Below, piece by piece: positions 1 through 9,457 of a DNA stretch of 36,251 nucleotides. The stretch is from Rhodospirillales bacterium (GTDB lineage: Bacteria > Pseudomonadota > Alphaproteobacteria > UBA828): the NCBI GenBank assembly GCA_028820995.1, contig JAPPHR010000017.1, positions 27,732-63,982 on the forward strand, read 5' to 3'. The translations under genes were made by a program, and so were the position numbers. How positions within the stretch are numbered: the first letter of the stretch is position 1; the number at the start of each line of letters is the position of its first letter. A model generated the notes under the pieces. That model worked only from the letters and a program-made list of their open reading frames with translations. It ran no database searches and was not told the DNA's origin.

Positions 1-120
1 CCCCCCGGCCGCGCCCCCCCCCCCCCGCGCGTGCCCGCCCCGCCCCCCCCCGGGCCCCGGGGCTCCCCCCCCCCCCCCCCGCCCGGCCCCGGGCGGGGGC
101 CCCCCCCCCCCTCGGCCGTA
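1..120. other. Low-complexity C/G homopolymer tract, probable contig-end or sequencing artefact
   Basis: Runs of 8-13 C with almost no A/T, abruptly becoming normal coding sequence near position 120. Confidence 0.7.
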
Positions 121-154
121 TTCCCCAACTGCGGGGCATACGGGTGTATCCTTC

Positions 155-1054
155 GTGATGGACTACGGCCGTTACCTTCGTGGCTGGGCGCAACATGCGT
201 TGCCCCGGCTTGTCCTCGCGCCGAGTTTTGCGGCGATCGTTCTCTTCGTATACGGCTTTATCGTTTTCACCGCGTACCTGTCGTTCACCAATTCCCGCAT
301 CCTGCCCAAATTCAATCTGATCGGCTTCGAGAATTACGAGAAGCTGTTCGGGCTGCGCCACTGGTCGACGGCGATCGAGAACCTGGCGATCTTCGGCGGG
401 CTCTATATCGCCATCTGCACCGTGATCGGCCTCACGCTGGCAATCCTCCTCGACCAGAAGATCCGCAGCGAAGGCGTGCTGCGACCGCTCTACCTCTACC
501 CGATGGCGCTCAGCTTCATCGTCACGGGCACGGCGTGGAAGTGGTTCCTCGACCCCGGCATCGGGCTGGAGCAGACCCTGCAGAGCTGGGGCTGGGCAAG
601 CTTCGAGTTCGACTGGATCAAGGACCGCCAGATGGCGATCTACACCATCGTGATCGCCGCGGTCTGGCAGACCTCGGGCTTCGTCATGGCCATATTCCTG
701 GCCGGATTGCGCGGGATCGACAACGAGATCATCAAAGCGGCGCAGATCGACGGCGCGTCGAACTTCCGGCTCTATGCCCGGATCATCATCCCTCAGCTCA
801 GGCCCGCATTCCTCTCGGCGTTCGTCGTGCTCGCCCACATGGCGATCAAGTCCTACGACCTGGTGGTGGCACTGACCGGCGGCGGACCGGGGCGAGCGAC
901 CGAGATGCCGGCGACCTTCATGTATTCCTACACCTTCACACGCAACCAGATGGGCATCGGCGCGGGCTCGGCAGTCATCATGCTCATGATGATCGCTGCG
1001 ATCATCGTGCCCTACCTCTATGCCGAGCTGCGGGAGCGACGCCATGGCGGCTAG
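155..1054 (+). CDS. Carbohydrate ABC transporter permease (MalF/UgpA-like)
   Basis: 299 aa hydrophobic protein; EAA-like loop 'EIIKAAQIDGASNFRLYARIIIPQLRPAF'; followed by a second permease and an ATPase. Confidence 0.9.
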   Translation: MMDYGRYLRGWAQHALPRLVLAPSFAAIVLFVYGFIVFTAYLSFTNSRILPKFNLIGFENYEKLFGLRHWSTAIENLAIFGGLYIAICTVIGLTLAILLDQKIRSEGVLRPLYLYPMALSFIVTGTAWKWFLDPGIGLEQTLQSWGWASFEFDWIKDRQMAIYTIVIAAVWQTSGFVMAIFLAGLRGIDNEIIKAAQIDGASNFRLYARIIIPQLRPAFLSAFVVLAHMAIKSYDLVVALTGGGPGRATEMPATFMYSYTFTRNQMGIGAGSAVIMLMMIAAIIVPYLYAELRERRHGG

Positions 1055-1925
1055 TGCCATCGAGACCGCAGTGCGCACGGGGCGGCTCACGCGAGCGTTG
1101 ATCTACGCGGCGCTGCTTGTCTTTGCCGTCTACTACCTGCTGCCGCTCTTCGTCATGATGGTGAACTCGCTGAAGGAGCTCGACGAGATCCGCGGCGGCA
1201 ACATGCTGGCGCTGCCCGAGATCGTCACCATCGCGCCCTGGATCAAGGCCTGGAATCAAGCCCAGATCGGCGTCCAGCCCACCGGGCTTGCGCCCTACTT
1301 CCTGAACTCGATCAAGATGGTCGTGCCGGCCGTGATCATCTCCACGCTGCTGGGGGCGCTCAACGGCTATGTGCTCACCAAGTGGCGCTTCAGGGGCGAT
1401 ACCCTGGTCTTCGCGTTGATGTTGTTCGCCTGTTTCATCCCATTCCAGATCGTGCTCATCCCGATGGCCCGCGTGCTCGGCTTCCTCGGCATCGCCGGCA
1501 CAACCTGGGGCCTGGTGCTGGTGCACGTGGTCTATGGCCTCGGCTTCACCACGCTCTTCTTCCGCAACTACTACGCTGCGTTCCCCACCGAGCTGGTGAA
1601 GGCCGCGCAAATCGACGGCGCCAACTTCCTCCGCATCTTCTATCGAATCCTGCTGCCGAGCTCGGGCCCCATCATCGTGGTCACGGTGATCTGGCAGTTC
1701 ACCAACGTGTGGAACGATTTTCTGTTCGGCGCCTCGTTCGCCGACTTCGATTCGCAGCCCATGACCGTGGCGCTCAACAATCTGGTCAGCTCGTCGACGG
1801 GCGTGAAGGAGTACAACGTGCATTTTGCCGGCGCGATCCTGGCAGCGATCCCGACGCTGCTGGTCTACATCGTCGCCGGCCGCTACTTCGTGCGCGGCCT
1901 CATGGCCGGCGCCGTCAAAGGGTAA
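1044..1925 (+). CDS. Carbohydrate ABC transporter permease (MalG/UgpE-like)
   Basis: EAA loop 'ELVKAAQIDGANFLRIFYRILLPSSGPI'; ATG at 1044 overlaps the end of the preceding permease. Confidence 0.9.
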   Translation: MAASAIETAVRTGRLTRALIYAALLVFAVYYLLPLFVMMVNSLKELDEIRGGNMLALPEIVTIAPWIKAWNQAQIGVQPTGLAPYFLNSIKMVVPAVIISTLLGALNGYVLTKWRFRGDTLVFALMLFACFIPFQIVLIPMARVLGFLGIAGTTWGLVLVHVVYGLGFTTLFFRNYYAAFPTELVKAAQIDGANFLRIFYRILLPSSGPIIVVTVIWQFTNVWNDFLFGASFADFDSQPMTVALNNLVSSSTGVKEYNVHFAGAILAAIPTLLVYIVAGRYFVRGLMAGAVKG

Positions 1926-1929
1926 GGAC

Positions 1930-3042
1930 ATGTCCTTTCTGGTGGTCAGCGGCCTCGAAAAGCGCTTCGGCCCGGTCGAAGTGCTCAAGGGTATCGACAT
2001 CAGCGTGCCGCAAGGCGGCTTCCTCGTGCTGGTCGGGCCGTCGGGCTGCGGCAAATCAACGCTGCTCAACACAATCGCCGGCCTGGAGACCGTTTCCGCC
2101 GGGGAGATTCTCATCGACGGCGCCCGGGTGAACGAGCTTCATCCCTCCAAGCGCGACATCGCCATGGTGTTCCAGTCCTACGCGCTCTATCCCAACATGA
2201 ACGTCGCCAAGAACATGTCGTTCGGCATGGAGATGCGGGGCGTCCCCAGAGCCGAACGCAAGGAGACCGTGGCCAGGGTAGCCAACATGCTGCAGATCGA
2301 AGACCTGCTCGACCGCAAGCCGGGCCAGCTTTCGGGCGGCCAACGGCAGCGCGTTGCCATGGGGCGCGCCCTTGTGCGCGACCCGAAAATTTTCCTGTTC
2401 GACGAGCCGCTGTCCAACCTGGACGCCAAGCTCCGCGTCGAGATGCGCACGGAAATTCAGAAGCTGCACCAGCGGCTGGGCACGACCATCGTCTACGTCA
2501 CCCACGACCAGATCGAGGCGATGACGCTTGCAACCGTGATCGCGGTGCTGAAAGGCGGCGTCCTGCAACAGGTCGGCAGCCCGGCGGAGATCTACAACAT
2601 GCCCAACAATATCTTCGTGGCGGACTTTATGGGCTCGCCCTCGATGAACCTGGTGCCGGCGCGGCTCGACCGGGCCGACGGGGCTCTGGTCGTGAGCCTC
2701 AAGCGGGCCGACGGCTCGACCACGGCGCTGCCTCTTCACCGGCCATCCGATGCTGCCCGCGCCCATGTCGGCCGCGACGTGATCCTGGGACTGCGGCCCG
2801 AGAACATCGACGATGCCCCTGAACCCGGCGCGACTAGCGGCTATCATCATCCGCTCGAAGCCCACGTGGAGGTCACGCAGCCGACCGGGGCCGATACGCT
2901 GGCGATGATCAGGCTGGGCGGTAGGGAAGCCGTCGCCCGGCTCCGGGCAGAAACCGGCGCGCGTGCCGGGGAGCGCCGCAGGTTCACAGTGGACATGTCC
3001 AAGGCGGTGCTGTTCGACCCGGAGACCGAGGAGAGACTCTGA
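1930..3042 (+). CDS. Sugar ABC transporter ATP-binding protein (UgpC/MalK family)
   Basis: Walker A GPSGCGKST, signature LSGGQRQRVAMGRAL, Walker B IFLFDEPLSNLD, C-terminal TOBE-like region; ATG at 1930. Confidence 0.93.
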   Translation: MSFLVVSGLEKRFGPVEVLKGIDISVPQGGFLVLVGPSGCGKSTLLNTIAGLETVSAGEILIDGARVNELHPSKRDIAMVFQSYALYPNMNVAKNMSFGMEMRGVPRAERKETVARVANMLQIEDLLDRKPGQLSGGQRQRVAMGRALVRDPKIFLFDEPLSNLDAKLRVEMRTEIQKLHQRLGTTIVYVTHDQIEAMTLATVIAVLKGGVLQQVGSPAEIYNMPNNIFVADFMGSPSMNLVPARLDRADGALVVSLKRADGSTTALPLHRPSDAARAHVGRDVILGLRPENIDDAPEPGATSGYHHPLEAHVEVTQPTGADTLAMIRLGGREAVARLRAETGARAGERRRFTVDMSKAVLFDPETEERL

Positions 3043-3046
3043 GCCG

Positions 3047-4549
3047 GTGCCCGCCCGCTTCGATGTCGTCATCATCGGGTCCGGCGTGGGCGGCGGCTGC
3101 ATTGCGCACGTTCTGGCTCCCAGCGGCGCCCGCATCGTGATCCTCGAGCGCGGCTCGCGGCTGCCGCGGGAAGACCGCAACTGGGACCCGGAGGCGGTCT
3201 ACGCCGATGCCGCCTACAAGTCCGACGAGCGCTGGGTGGACGGGAACGGCCGCTCGTTTCGGCCCGGGCAGTTCTACTATGTCGGCGGCCACACGAAGGT
3301 GTTCGGCGCCACCATGTTCCGCTTCCGCCGCGAGGATTTCTCGGCCATGGAGCACGCCGGTGGGCTGTCGCCGGCCTGGCCCATCGACTACGAGACGCTG
3401 GAGCCCTACTACGCCCGGGCCGAGCGCCTCTTCGGCGTGCACGGCGAGGCCTGCGCCGACCCGACGGAGCCGCCGCGCTCGGGCCCGTACCCGCATCCGC
3501 CGCTGCGCCACAACCCGGTGATTGCCGAAGTCGCCGAGCAATTGCGCGCCCAGGGCCTGCACCCCTTCCCGGTGCCATCGTCGGTGCAGAACCACGAGGG
3601 CGGCGCCTGCGTGCGCTGCAACACCTGCGACGGCTTCCCCTGCCGTCTGGGTGCCAAGGGCGACGCCGAGACCCGGCTCATCGACCCGGTGTTGCAGCAC
3701 GAGAACGTCGAGTTGCGATGCCAGGCACAGGTCGTCCGGCTACGTGCGGACGCGAGTGGCCGGCGCGTCGCCGCGGCCGAGCTGGCCGACGGGACGAAGG
3801 TGCAAGGCGATCTCTTCGTGCTGGCGGCGGGCGCCGTCAACAGCGCCGCCATCCTGCTTCGCTCGACCCACGCGAAGCACCCCGAGGGCCTTGCCAACGC
3901 GTCCGGCACGGTCGGGCGCCACTACATGAACCACAACTGCACCGCAGTGATGGCGATCAGGCCGCTCCGAGCCAACAGGGAGGTTTTCCAGAAGACGCTG
4001 GCGCTCAACGACTTCTACCTCGACGATGGCGCGGACGGCCCGCCGCTCGGCAACATTCAGCTCCTGGGCAAGATCATGGAGCCGATGCTGCGCAACGAAA
4101 TCCGCCGCGTGCCGCGATGGGCGCGGACCTGGCTCGCGGCTCACAGCATCGACTGGTATGCCATGTCGGAGGACCTGCCGCATCCCGAGAGCCGGGTCCG
4201 TGCACGCGATGACGGCGCCATCGTCCTCGACTGGCGGCGGACGAACCTGGCCGCGCACGAGACACTGGTCGCCAAGGCGCGCCGCATGCTGCGTGCTGCA
4301 GGCTTCCCCATCGTGCTGACCAAGGCGTTCTCCAAGGACACGCCGTCGCACCAGTGCGGCACCGTGCGCTTCGGCCACGACCCGGCGAACGCGCCGCTCG
4401 ACCCCTTCTGCAAGGCCTTCGACCTCGACAATCTCTACGTCGTCGATGCCTCGTTCTTTCCCTCGTCCGCCGCCGTCAATCCCGCGCTCACAGTCGCCGC
4501 CCAGGCGCTGCGGGCCGGCGAGCACATCGCGCAGGCGGCGCTGCACTAG
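3047..4549 (+). CDS. GMC family FAD-dependent oxidoreductase
   Basis: N-terminal FDVVIIGSGVGGG dinucleotide-binding motif; C-terminal 'SHQCGT...VVDASFFPSSAAVNPALT' with catalytic His/Asn; likely GTG start at 3047. Confidence 0.88.
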   Translation: MPARFDVVIIGSGVGGGCIAHVLAPSGARIVILERGSRLPREDRNWDPEAVYADAAYKSDERWVDGNGRSFRPGQFYYVGGHTKVFGATMFRFRREDFSAMEHAGGLSPAWPIDYETLEPYYARAERLFGVHGEACADPTEPPRSGPYPHPPLRHNPVIAEVAEQLRAQGLHPFPVPSSVQNHEGGACVRCNTCDGFPCRLGAKGDAETRLIDPVLQHENVELRCQAQVVRLRADASGRRVAAAELADGTKVQGDLFVLAAGAVNSAAILLRSTHAKHPEGLANASGTVGRHYMNHNCTAVMAIRPLRANREVFQKTLALNDFYLDDGADGPPLGNIQLLGKIMEPMLRNEIRRVPRWARTWLAAHSIDWYAMSEDLPHPESRVRARDDGAIVLDWRRTNLAAHETLVAKARRMLRAAGFPIVLTKAFSKDTPSHQCGTVRFGHDPANAPLDPFCKAFDLDNLYVVDASFFPSSAAVNPALTVAAQALRAGEHIAQAALH

Positions 4550-4558
4550 CGGGTTCCC

Positions 4559-5356
4559 GTGGCCGAAACCCCGATCACCTCACTCCGCAGCCGCCCCGTC
4601 GCGCTCGTCACCGGCGGCCGACGCGGCATCGGCGCGGCCATCGCCGTCGAGCTGGCCGCAGCCGGCTGCGACGTCGCCTACACGGACCTGCTGCCGGCAG
4701 AGGCCGATGATCTAGTACAAGCCGGCATCGAGGCGGCCGGCGGCCGGGCGCTCTATGTCGAGAGCGACATCGCCGACCTCGACGGCCACCAATCGCTGAT
4801 CGAGGCCGTGACCGATTGGGGCGGCGGGCTCGACGTGCTGGTCAACAACGCAGGCATCGGCTCGCCCCGGCGCGGCGACCTGCTGTTGCTGACGCCCGAA
4901 CACTTCGACAGGGTCATGGGGGTCAACCTCAGGGGCACATTCTTCCTCAGCCAGCGCGCCGCCGCGTGGATGGCGGCGCACCCGCGCGGCGACGGCTTCC
5001 GCCGCGCCATCGTCACCATCGGCTCCGTCAGCGCGGAGATGGCCTCGCCGGAGCGCGGCGAATACTGCATCTCCAAGGCAGGGCTTGCCATGGCGACCAA
5101 GCTGCTGGCACTGCGCCTCGCCGACGAGGGCATCTCGGTCTTCGAGATTCGCCCGGGTATCATCCGCACCGACATGACCGCCGCCGTCGCAGACGTATAC
5201 GACCGCAGGATCGCCGAGGGGCTGAGCCCCATCCGGCGCTGGGGCGAGCCGGCGGATGTCGCCCGCGCTACGGCGGCGCTGGTGCGCGGCGACTTCGCCT
5301 TTGCCACCGGCAGCGTCGTCCACGTGGACGGCGGCCTTTCCATTCAGCGGCTGTGA
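4559..5356 (+). CDS. SDR family oxidoreductase (3-oxoacyl-reductase-like)
   Basis: TGGRRGIG cofactor motif, NNAG, YCISK (YxxxK) active site; GTG start. Confidence 0.9.
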   Translation: MAETPITSLRSRPVALVTGGRRGIGAAIAVELAAAGCDVAYTDLLPAEADDLVQAGIEAAGGRALYVESDIADLDGHQSLIEAVTDWGGGLDVLVNNAGIGSPRRGDLLLLTPEHFDRVMGVNLRGTFFLSQRAAAWMAAHPRGDGFRRAIVTIGSVSAEMASPERGEYCISKAGLAMATKLLALRLADEGISVFEIRPGIIRTDMTAAVADVYDRRIAEGLSPIRRWGEPADVARATAALVRGDFAFATGSVVHVDGGLSIQRL

Positions 5357-5358
5357 CC

Positions 5359-6945
5359 ATGCACGAATTCGATTACGTCATCGTGGGCGCTGGCGCGGCG
5401 GGCTGCTGCCTCGCGGCGCGGCTTTCCGAGGACCCCGATGTCTCCGTCCTGCTCCTGGAAGCCGGCGGCAAGGACCGGCACCCCTACATTCGCGTGCCGG
5501 CCGGTTTCGCCAAGCTGACCGGATCATCCCACACGTGGGGCTATTCCACGGCGCCCCAGGGCGAGATCGACGGGCGCGCGATGTGGTACCCGCAGGGCCG
5601 CGTGCTGGGCGGCGGCAGTTCCATCAACGCCATGATCTACGCGCGCGGCAACGCCAAGGACTACGATGCCTGGGGCGAGGCGGGCTGCCCCGGCTGGTCC
5701 TATTCCGACGTGCTGCCCTATTTCAGGCGGCCCGAGGACAACGAGCGCTTCCACGACGAGTACCACGGCTCCGGCGGCCCCCTCGGCGTAAGCGACCCTG
5801 TCCGCCCCTTGCCGATATCGGCGGCGTTCCTGCGTGCGGCACAGCAGGCGGGGCTGCCCTTCAACCCCGATTTCAACGGCGCGTCGCAGGAAGGCTGCGG
5901 CTACTACCAGGTGACCAATCGCGACGGCCGGCGCTGTAGCGCGGTCGATGCCTTCCTGCGGCCCGCGATGGCGCGGCGGAACCTCAGGGTGGAGACCCGC
6001 AGAATGGCGACCCGGGTGGTCATCGAGAGCGGGCGCGCGGTCGGAGTCGACTATGGCCACCCAGGGAGGACCGTGCATGTGCGGGCCACCCGCGAAGTGC
6101 TGGTCAGCGCCGGCGCCGTCGGCTCCCCCAAGCTGCTCATGCTCTCCGGCATCGGCCGCGCCGACGACCTGAAGGCACTCGGCATCGACGTGGTCCACGA
6201 CCTGCCGGGCGTCGGCCAGAACCTGCAGGACCACTTCGACGCTTACGTGGTGAGCGAATGCCGTGGCGACTTCAGCTACGACAAGGTTAAGCAACCCCAC
6301 CGCACCCTCTGGGCCGTCCTGCAGTACGCGCTCTCCCGGCAGGGTCCGCTCGCGTCCACACTGATCGACGCCGGCGGGTTCTGGTACGCCGACCCGGACG
6401 CCCGCTCGCCCGACATCCAGATGCATTTCGTGCTGGGCTCAGGGCTGGAGCATGGCCTCGCCAAGCTGAAGAACGCCGGAGTCACCCTCAACTCGTGCTT
6501 TTCCCGTCCGCGCTCGCGGGGCACTGTCACTCTTCGGGATTCCGACCCGCGCACGGCGCCCGTGATCGACCCCAACTACTGGAGCGACCCCTACGATCGC
6601 GAAATGTCGCTGCGCGGCTTCAAGCTCGCGCGCGAGATCATGGCTCAGGACGCCTTCCGGCCCTTCGTCCTGTGCGAGCGCTATCCGGGCCCCGACGTTC
6701 AGAGCGATGCCGACATCGCCGCATACGCCCGCAAGGTGGGCAAGACGGACTACCACCCGGTCGGCACCTGCAAGATGGGCACCGACGACATGGCGGTTGT
6801 GGACCCCGCATTGAGGGTGCGCGGACTGGAGGGCCTGCGCGTCATCGACTCCTCGATCATGCCGTTCCTGCCCAGCAGCAATACCAACGCGCCCACCACT
6901 ATGGTGGCGGAGAAGGGCGCCGACCATGTGCGCGGCCTGATCTGA
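5359..6945 (+). CDS. GMC family oxidoreductase (choline/alcohol dehydrogenase-like)
   Basis: FDYVIVGAGAAGC; 'GRVLGGGSSINAMIYARG'; C-terminal 'YHPVGTCKMG...SSNTNAPTTMVAEKGAD'. Confidence 0.92.
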   Translation: MHEFDYVIVGAGAAGCCLAARLSEDPDVSVLLLEAGGKDRHPYIRVPAGFAKLTGSSHTWGYSTAPQGEIDGRAMWYPQGRVLGGGSSINAMIYARGNAKDYDAWGEAGCPGWSYSDVLPYFRRPEDNERFHDEYHGSGGPLGVSDPVRPLPISAAFLRAAQQAGLPFNPDFNGASQEGCGYYQVTNRDGRRCSAVDAFLRPAMARRNLRVETRRMATRVVIESGRAVGVDYGHPGRTVHVRATREVLVSAGAVGSPKLLMLSGIGRADDLKALGIDVVHDLPGVGQNLQDHFDAYVVSECRGDFSYDKVKQPHRTLWAVLQYALSRQGPLASTLIDAGGFWYADPDARSPDIQMHFVLGSGLEHGLAKLKNAGVTLNSCFSRPRSRGTVTLRDSDPRTAPVIDPNYWSDPYDREMSLRGFKLAREIMAQDAFRPFVLCERYPGPDVQSDADIAAYARKVGKTDYHPVGTCKMGTDDMAVVDPALRVRGLEGLRVIDSSIMPFLPSSNTNAPTTMVAEKGADHVRGLI

Positions 6946-6961
6946 CCACACACACGATCCG

Positions 6962-8134
6962 ATGACCTCTCTCGCCATCGCTCTCCCCGACGAGACGGGC
7001 CGCCTGGTCACCTATGAACCGGCGGCGCGGCCGATCGCGGCGCCGACCGGCCCGCACCGCTTCAACCGCACGGCCTTCGCGGCGGTGCACGTCGTGGCCG
7101 ACCCGCTGACCGCGCGGGAGCCGAGCCTCGGCCCCGCCATCGACTGGGAGGCGACGCTCGCCTTCCGCCGCCATGTTCTGGATCTCGGCCTCGGCGTCGC
7201 GGAGGCGATGGACACGGCCCAGCGCGGCATGGGCCTCGACTGGCCCGCCGCCAGGGAGCTGATCGAGCGCTCGCTCACCGCTGCGGCCCCGGCAGAGCGC
7301 AACCGCATCGTCTGCGGCGTCGGCACCGATCACCTCGACCCCGAGGAGGTCCGCTCGCTCGACGACATCGTGGCTGCCTACCTTGAGCAGCTCGCCGCCG
7401 TGCAGAAGGCGGGCGGGCGGGTCGTCCTCATGGCGAGCCGCGCGCTGGCCCGCATCGCAACCAGCCCCGCCGATTACGAGACTGTTTATCACCGCGTTCT
7501 GGCCGAGGCCGACGCGCCGGTGATCTTGCACTGGTTGGGCGAGATGTTCGACCCGGCGCTCGCCGGCTATTGGGGCGCGAACGACTTCCCGCCCGCGCTC
7601 GAGACCGCGCTAACCGTCATCCATGCCAACGCGGCACGGATCGACGGGATCAAGCTGTCCCTGCTCGACGACGGCAAGGAAATCGAGATGCGCCGGCGCC
7701 TGCCGGGCGGCGTCAGGATGTACACGGGCGACGACTTCAACTATCCGGCGCTGATCGAGGGCGACGATCAGGGCCACAGCGACGCGCTGCTCGGCATCTT
7801 CGATCCCATCGCGCCTGCGGCCTCTGCGGCGCTCTCGGCGCTGGCGGAGGGCGATTCGGCGACTTACCACCGGCTGCTGGAGCCCACCGTCCCGCTGTCG
7901 CGCCTGATCTTCCGCCCGCCCACCCGGCACTACAAGACAGGCGTCGTGTTCCTGGCTTACCTCAACGGTTTCCAGGACCATTTCGTGATGGTCAGCGGCG
8001 CGCAGGCGATGCGGCCCCTGCCCTACTTCACCGAACTCTTCCGCAAGGCCGACAGCGCCGGCCTGCTACGTGATCCCGAAAGCGCGGTCGCCCGCATGCG
8101 TTCGCTCCTCCGCCTCTACGGCATCGAGGGTTAG
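6962..8134 (+). CDS. DUF993 family protein (dihydrodipicolinate synthase-like TIM barrel)
   Basis: 390 aa; N-terminal 'GPHRFNRTAFAAVHVVADPL' and whole-protein pattern recalled for DUF993. Confidence 0.7.
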   Translation: MTSLAIALPDETGRLVTYEPAARPIAAPTGPHRFNRTAFAAVHVVADPLTAREPSLGPAIDWEATLAFRRHVLDLGLGVAEAMDTAQRGMGLDWPAARELIERSLTAAAPAERNRIVCGVGTDHLDPEEVRSLDDIVAAYLEQLAAVQKAGGRVVLMASRALARIATSPADYETVYHRVLAEADAPVILHWLGEMFDPALAGYWGANDFPPALETALTVIHANAARIDGIKLSLLDDGKEIEMRRRLPGGVRMYTGDDFNYPALIEGDDQGHSDALLGIFDPIAPAASAALSALAEGDSATYHRLLEPTVPLSRLIFRPPTRHYKTGVVFLAYLNGFQDHFVMVSGAQAMRPLPYFTELFRKADSAGLLRDPESAVARMRSLLRLYGIEG

Positions 8135-8230
8135 CGGTGGAGCATCAACGGGTTGTCCATCCGGGACTGGTTTTCGAAAACCGATGGGTGACGGGAGGAT
8201 CGGGGCCGGGACTGCGGCGAGACATGCCGC

Positions 8231-9028
8231 TTAGCGGTCGCCACTCCGGCGGCGCTTGAGCCGCTCCGCGCCGGCGCGCAGGCGGGCCTGCGCCTCGTCT
8301 CCGCTCCAGATCTCGACCTGCCGGGCGATGCGGGTGGGCATCTGCTCCCGCAAGTCGGCGCAGAACTTGCCGAGCCGCATGCGCTTGGATTCCTGGAACG
8401 CGTCCGGTGCGAGGTCGCACAGGAAGAGCAGGCGCTGCCACGCCACCCCTTCGATCTCCGCCTTCGGCCCGGTCTCGTGAACGAGGTTGAGGGCGCGCGC
8501 CTCCTCGGCGCGGACCAGCTTGCCGGTGTAGATCATGTCCGAGGCGACGAAGTCTCCGGCCACGAAGCGCAGAAGCTGATCGCCGTAATAGGGGTTGGGC
8601 ACGCCGAGCAGGATTTCGGGCTTGCCGATCAGCACGCGGCCTGCGGCGGCGTAACGGTAGTCGCAGGCGAGGTAGATGGCCATGCCGCCGCCGATGGCGT
8701 GGCCCTTGATGGCGCCGACGATGGGGAGCGGCGATTCCAGCATGGCCAGGATGAGGCCCGCGAGCGCGTGGAACATCTCTCCGATCTCGGCGCGCGACCG
8801 CGCCAGCGCCCAGTCGAGGTCAAGGCCGTTGCAAAAGAATTTTCGGCCGCCGCAGAGCATCGCGCCCCGGGCATCGCGGTTGGCCTCCTGGACTGCGTTG
8901 GCAAGGTCCCGGATCACGGCCGTCGTCAGCGCGTTGGCGGTGCCGCTGCTCAGGCGGATGCGGAGGCAGCCGTCCTCGCGCTCGCAGAGAATGTTGGCCA
9001 AGACCCTTTCCCTCCTTTTGACGCTCAA
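8231..9028 (-). CDS. Enoyl-CoA hydratase/isomerase (crotonase) family protein
   Basis: 'GAIKGHAIGGGMAIYLACDYRYA' and 'IGKPEILLG' crotonase motifs. Confidence 0.88.
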   Translation of the reverse strand: MSVKRRERVLANILCEREDGCLRIRLSSGTANALTTAVIRDLANAVQEANRDARGAMLCGGRKFFCNGLDLDWALARSRAEIGEMFHALAGLILAMLESPLPIVGAIKGHAIGGGMAIYLACDYRYAAAGRVLIGKPEILLGVPNPYYGDQLLRFVAGDFVASDMIYTGKLVRAEEARALNLVHETGPKAEIEGVAWQRLLFLCDLAPDAFQESKRMRLGKFCADLREQMPTRIARQVEIWSGDEAQARLRAGAERLKRRRSGDR

Positions 9029-9438
9029 CCCCGGCGGGGCCGGAAGCGCGGTAAGGTGAGCGTGTCCGTAACCCGGTCGAACACGACCTCGACGGGCAGG
9101 CCCACCCGCAGTTCATCCGCCGGGCAGTCGACGATGTTCGCGGTCACGCACACGCCCTCCGCAAGCTCGATCTGCGCCACGGCGTAGGGGATATCGGCCT
9201 TGAACGCCGGGAACCAGTCCTTGTGGACCACGGTCCAGGTGGAGACCGTGCCATGGCCGCTCGCCTCCTCCCAGCCGATCCGATCGGAGAAGCAGTCCGG
9301 GCATACCGGGCCGGGCGGCCAGTGCCACGCCCGGCACGCCTTGCAGCGGGGCAGGCGGAGCACGCCCTCGTGCGCGCTCTCCCAGAACCGCGCGTTGTCC
9401 GGGTTGATGCGCGGCGTGGGCTTTTCGTATCCGCTCAT
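9025..9438 (-). CDS. DUF35 / Zn-ribbon OB-fold protein (acyl-CoA-binding partner of a thiolase-like enzyme)
   Basis: CxxC...CxxC ribbon (CKAC...CPDC) and OB-fold-like C-terminus; adjacent to a thiolase-fold gene. Confidence 0.88.
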   Translation of the reverse strand: MSGYEKPTPRINPDNARFWESAHEGVLRLPRCKACRAWHWPPGPVCPDCFSDRIGWEEASGHGTVSTWTVVHKDWFPAFKADIPYAVAQIELAEGVCVTANIVDCPADELRVGLPVEVVFDRVTDTLTLPRFRPRRG

Positions 9439-9457
9439 CTGTCGCCCGTTGGCCGTA

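Noticed and set aside
31-1101. 356-aa Pro/Arg-rich + strand ORF at the window start
   Set aside because: Begins in the homopolymer artefact and is out of frame with the well-supported permease.
8141-8230. tRNA-like sequence around GGTTTTCGAAAACC
   Set aside because: The perfect palindrome cannot form a 7-nt anticodon or T loop, and no acceptor stem or CCA context is present.
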